Of a DNA stretch of 64,000 nucleotides, positions 60,286 to 64,000 are shown piece after piece. The notes under the pieces were generated by a model. The model was not told where the DNA came from. It did no database searches and was given only the letters and a program-made list of their open reading frames with translations. The translations under genes were made by a program, and so were the position numbers. The number at the start of each line of letters is the position of its first letter. Positions within the stretch are counted from its first letter, which is position 1. This DNA is from Enoplosus armatus. Its lineage: Eukaryota; Chordata; Actinopteri; Centrarchiformes; Enoplosidae. The stretch covers positions 17,901,501-17,965,500 of the forward strand of contig NC_092183.1 of assembly GCF_043641665.1 (NCBI RefSeq), read 5' to 3'.

Positions 60286-62659
60286 TTTATTTTCTCTATC
60301 CATGTTAGAATTACTATATTAATATTGTTATTACATATAAGTTCCTTCTGTATGGAAATATGCTGTACAAAATTAATCTAATTAAATCAGATATGACATT
60401 AGTCAAAGTGACCAGTACAAAGGTCATCTGAAAAGCCACAATGATGGCCTACCATGGTCTAATAGTTGTCATATCAACAGTTAGAGAAGTAAGAAGTACA
60501 GTTGAGATGACAAAAGCTTGTGAAAGAAAAAAGGAAAATGACAACATGTCCAGTACAAATATTATATACAAAGTGAAAATGAAAGAAAGCATAACCTTGT
60601 TTAAAAGACAAATGAGTTGTGAAAAGAGTCGTTTTCATAACAGACCGTCACCTGACAAACAACAGTTACCAATCCTGATCTGGATCTTGGTCAATCTGAC
60701 AAACATCAAGAGATCTTCGCTTCCTCTCAATCTGTGAGTAATCAGACCTGAAGGTTTACAGTAGCACCCATTGGCTTATTGGTTAATTGTCACTTACCAA
60801 CAGCATTTCACCCACACAGGCTCAAGTGTAAAACAGGTATTAAAGATACCCATAAGAAAATGATTCATTACGATTTCTTATGTTTTGGCCTGTATAAGAA
60901 ACAACAGAAATACATAAGAGAAACTAGCCATTCGTGGCATGCAGTAGCACTTTGACGTTTGCTTTTCGGGGATCTGACAGTGCCTTAATGGAGTCATCAG
61001 CTGGTTAATGCTTTGCTTTGACTCACTCAGCATTAGAAAAGGGCAAATCAACAGACAGTAATGAATCCAGAAATACCATGCAGACAAAAGATAAAAGTTA
61101 AGACAAAAACAAAACATTATATCCATGATGGAGGCCTTTAATGCTGAGCCACCTAAGCTGACATAACCTATTGTCCCAGTACACGTATTGTGAGTGAGTA
61201 ACCAAGGTTGGAGTCCATTCATTTTTCCATGTCAAATGTGCTGACGTAAATGCTTCTCAATAACTTAAAATACAACATTTAAATTTCTGAACTTAAAATG
61301 AGTCGAGATCAGCTGCGTTAATAATGTTCACCATTCAGTCCTGATTGGCATTAGTGGTATAAGTCTTGATGAGACCGTTAGCTGCTGTCACGGTAGCTTT
61401 AAATATATCTACTAAGATCTGATTCAGGTACATGAGAGATCTGTAATAATAACTACATACATTATTTATCTTCAGACCCAAAGACAGACTTTGGGCTTCA
61501 GAATAGTTACTATATCAAGGCAAATACTTGTTATTTCCAAAGAGGGGTCAGATATTTTGTCTGTCCAGCATTTCATTTTTCTGAGAACGTCAAGTTCATC
61601 GAGTACAGCGTACAGCAACAATACTTTGAGGTAAACTCAGAAGAACTGACTGTTGTCAATGTTTTCAAAGGACAAGAGTGCGAAGAAACAATCCACTCGT
61701 TATTGGTCAACGACGTACAGCCCCAGCCTTTTAACCGGTTACATGTGCTGCTGACTGAGGCCCTTCTTGCATCATATTCTTGTAGACTGTAACATTAAAC
61801 TGTACCATTTAAAAAGACTTAACAGGGAAGTAGAGACTGAATATAGCTAACAGAGCTTTGGAGGCGTTTCTAGATGTTATTTGTACAAAGTTCTTCGTCC
61901 AAGTCTCTGCAATATATTATACTAAACATTTGGCAACACTGGCACAGCTAGATAATATGTCAGTTCGTCTTGTATAGTTCTTCAGTGACAGCTGATACGT
62001 GCAAATATCATGTATAATATAAAAAAATATAATAAACATTAATCCAAAAAAAAAAAAAAGAAAGTCATGGTGACTGCAGTGTGTAGGACCAAACCCGACT
62101 TCACAGTCAGATGGAGTTCAGTTGGATTAGAGAGAGTCTGGTCCACTTCTGGTCCAGTCCAGTTTGTAGCAAGGTGACCAGAGGTGTCCATTAAGAACTG
62201 TGGACCATGTCCTTCTCAAAAAGGCAGCAAAAATGTGACACACTCACACACTCTTCCATATACTGCATGTACACATAGTATGTTGTCTGTGCACATTGTC
62301 TACTTCCTCTTTCATTCACGCACTTCCAAGATGTGCAATTTTCAATATGATAAAAACAAAATCTAGAAAGCAAAAAAAAACAACCAATGGGTTCTTGTAA
62401 GTTCACAGCTGCTGCGTGTGGACCGGACGGTACTGACAGGCTCTGGGCCCGAGGCAAACTGGAGCTCCAAGGGGGAGATGTACTCAATAATGAGAGAAGC
62501 CACCAAAACGTCAATACTACACAGACAAACACCGACTCTACCTGCATCACTCCATTAAAAAATAAAAAAAAAAATTGTACCCCTTCTCCATCATCCAACC
62601 TTTCCTGAAAACCATTGCTTTCTTCTCTTGCTCCCTCTCCACCCTTTTTCACAGCTCCT
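60286..62659 (-). other. abhd17b: Probable abhd17b 3' UTR
   Basis: The minus strand has AATAAA at 60286-60291, 2.4 kb after the abhd17b stop. Between them there is no coding potential and no conflicting gene. A long 3' UTR is usual for this gene in vertebrates as far as I recall, but an earlier end is possible. Confidence 0.45.
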
Positions 62660-62879
62660 CTACAAGTTGACCAGCTCATGTGCAACAAACTGTTTGAGTC
62701 TCTCCAGGTATTGTCCGTAGAGCTCCACATCATTGTGTCCAGCCCCCTCCACCCAGAGAGGCTCAACGGGGCGCTGACAGCGTTCGTACAGCGCCAGGCC
62801 GTGGGAGAAGTCAATGACCTCGTCCTCCGTACCGTGGATCACCAGTACCGGTGACGTTACCTTCGAAATCTTGTCGATG
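62660..62879 (-). CDS. abhd17b: abhd17b terminal coding exon
   Basis: The exon is 220 nt with stop TAG at 62660-62662. It encodes [60 protein letters not shown] and the C-terminus, carrying the catalytic Asp and His. Confidence 0.95.
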
Positions 62880-63448
62880 CTTTGGAGTAAGAAGATAAGA
62901 AAAGAGAGAGTTAGGTAGGTAGGGATGTAAAATACAGCCTTAAAGACAATACATGTTGAAAATTGTGGCAGAGCTAGTTTGCCAACTGACCACCAGAGGG
63001 AGCTATTGAGAATATTTCTAAGCACTGACTCATTAATAAGAAAAACAATTCCTTTCCTTTCAATTCCATTGATTTGACACATCATGACAACATCCATTTA
63101 TTTTTATGTCCATGTTTGTGAGGTTGTGTGTGTGTGTTTTCCTGTTGCAAATACCTTCATACAATGCTGTGTTTTGAAATGCCACTTGGCCGTGTGCCTT
63201 TCTGTGCATGTTTATGATACATTTAGCCTAGCTTTCACATATGCCATCTGTCCAAACAGCGCACTCACTTTGGGAAGGCGTCAAAGCAGTAGGTCTTCTT
63301 GGTGTCGGGGAAGGCCACTCTCATGCCAGAGGTGAGCGGGGAGTGGAGGACGACTGCAGCGCTCTCATAGCGAGAAGCCAGGTCCACAGAGGGCACAGTG
63401 CCAATGCTCTGGCCGTACACGATCACATTCTCTGGCCGGATGCCATAC
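62660..63448 (-). CDS. abhd17b: abhd17b, last two coding exons (partial gene)
   Basis: ABHD17B is a membrane-associated serine hydrolase that removes palmitate from substrates such as N-Ras and PSD-95. The window holds only residues equivalent to human 156-288; the cysteine-rich, palmitoylated N-terminus lies beyond the right edge. Exons are 63269-63448 (acceptor GTCCAG, donor GTGAGT) and 62660-62879 (acceptor CCAAAG, stop TAG). All three catalytic residues are present: Ser in YGQSIGT, Asp in HGTEDEV and His in EGAGHND. Counting back from the C-terminus puts them at 170, 235 and 264 if the protein is 288 long, as in human. The ending FVAHELVNL (human FVSQELVNL) and the cemip2 neighbour favour 17B over the 17A and 17C paralogues. 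Confidence 0.94.
62990..63005 (+). promoter_or_regulatory. CTCF-like motif in abhd17b intron
   Basis: CCACCAGAGGGAGCTA differs from the consensus CCACCAGGGGGCGCTA at two positions. Confidence 0.35.
63269..63448 (-). CDS. abhd17b: abhd17b penultimate coding exon
   Basis: The exon is 180 nt. It encodes [40 protein letters not shown] and [19 protein letters not shown], with the nucleophile elbow G-Q-S-I-G. Both boundaries are in phase 2, as the human protein sequence requires. Confidence 0.95.
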
Positions 63449-64000
63449 CTGGACAGGACACAGAATATCTGAATATCAAGCTTTTGCTGATCATGAACAG
63501 CATATTTACACAGCTAGTGGAGACATAGTCGGGTACATTTAGTGTGCTCTACCAGACACTGGCAGGCTTCCAGTGAGGCCTCTTGTTAATTAGAAAAAGC
63601 AGCTTGGCTGGCAAAATAGTGGATTCCAAAAAACAACATTTGCTTTTTCTAGTTAGTGTTAAAATTTGATTTTCTTTAAGTGCTTTAAAGGGTAACTTTT
63701 TGTAATTAAGATTCTTTAAAAAAGGTAAGGTCTGCTTTTTACCCATCACGTAGTAAATACACTCTCACAGCCAATTAGTCTCTGATCATGCTCTCGTTTC
63801 ACTCACATGCTGCTCCACACGCAAACACACACAGACACCTGTGTGCTAACTGAGACTTACTCATGCTCTATTATCGGCTCAAACGCCACGCCACAGTGAC
63901 TCAGTGATTATACGGTCCCCTAAAACAAGCACACAAAGACGGGAAACAGCCATGGTTCAGTGGCTTTCTGCAGCTTTTCAAAAGCAGCTGAACAGAGAGG
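63449..64000 (-). other. abhd17b: abhd17b intron (partial)
   Basis: Start of the intron upstream of the penultimate exon, running off the window. Nothing recognisable in it. Confidence 0.75.

Noticed and set aside
62660..63448. Assignment to abhd17a or abhd17c
   Set aside because: The C-terminal ELVNL, the residues around PNIDKISK and the cemip2 neighbour fit abhd17b best, though without the N-terminus the paralogue call rests partly on synteny.

Overview
The window is ordinary vertebrate nuclear DNA from a ray-finned fish, most likely a percomorph. The evidence is interrupted genes with GT-AG introns, very abundant (CA)n and (GA)n microsatellites, and teleost-type SINE and DNA-transposon debris. 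It holds parts of three genes, all on the minus strand, in the order trpm3 (5' end only), cemip2/tmem2 (complete) and abhd17b (3' part). From memory, human chromosome 9q21 has the same order and orientation (TRPM3, TMEM2, ABHD17B), which supports all three assignments. I see no prokaryotic, viral, CRISPR or other exotic system.

Layout: 1-15,505 is trpm3 intron 1, holding only repeats and a decayed tRNA-Asp-like sequence. 15,506-15,709 is a 68-codon trpm3 first coding exon. About 15,710-16,720 is its 5' UTR and promoter region, with a purine tract. 16,721-31,600 is intergenic, with microsatellites, a tRNA-derived SINE and a LINE/SINE tail. 31,600-33,423 is the probable cemip2 3' UTR and downstream flank. 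33,424-55,630 is the cemip2 coding region. I resolved it into 23 coding exons with consistent phases and GT-AG junctions, giving 1,389 residues against 1,383 in human. One 5' non-coding exon and a TATA-like box lie near 57,952-58,094. 58,100-60,285 is intergenic. 60,286-62,659 is the probable abhd17b 3' UTR. The last two abhd17b coding exons are at 62,660-62,879 and 63,269-63,448, and the gene runs off the right edge.

The three genes are functionally unrelated. trpm3 encodes a cation channel, cemip2 a type II membrane hyaluronidase and abhd17b a protein depalmitoylase. Their adjacency looks like old synteny, not a pathway. The most unusual points are simple repeats lying directly on cemip2 splice sites: a 9-bp tandem array that begins at the exon 6 donor, a (TG)n tract just upstream of the exon 9 acceptor, and a (CT)n tract as the exon 15 polypyrimidine tract. 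There is also a strong strand asymmetry of CA versus TG tracts, a consensus-like CTCF core inside trpm3 exon 1, and small TIR elements. Exon boundaries come from reading the sequence by eye; UTR ends and TSS positions are estimates.
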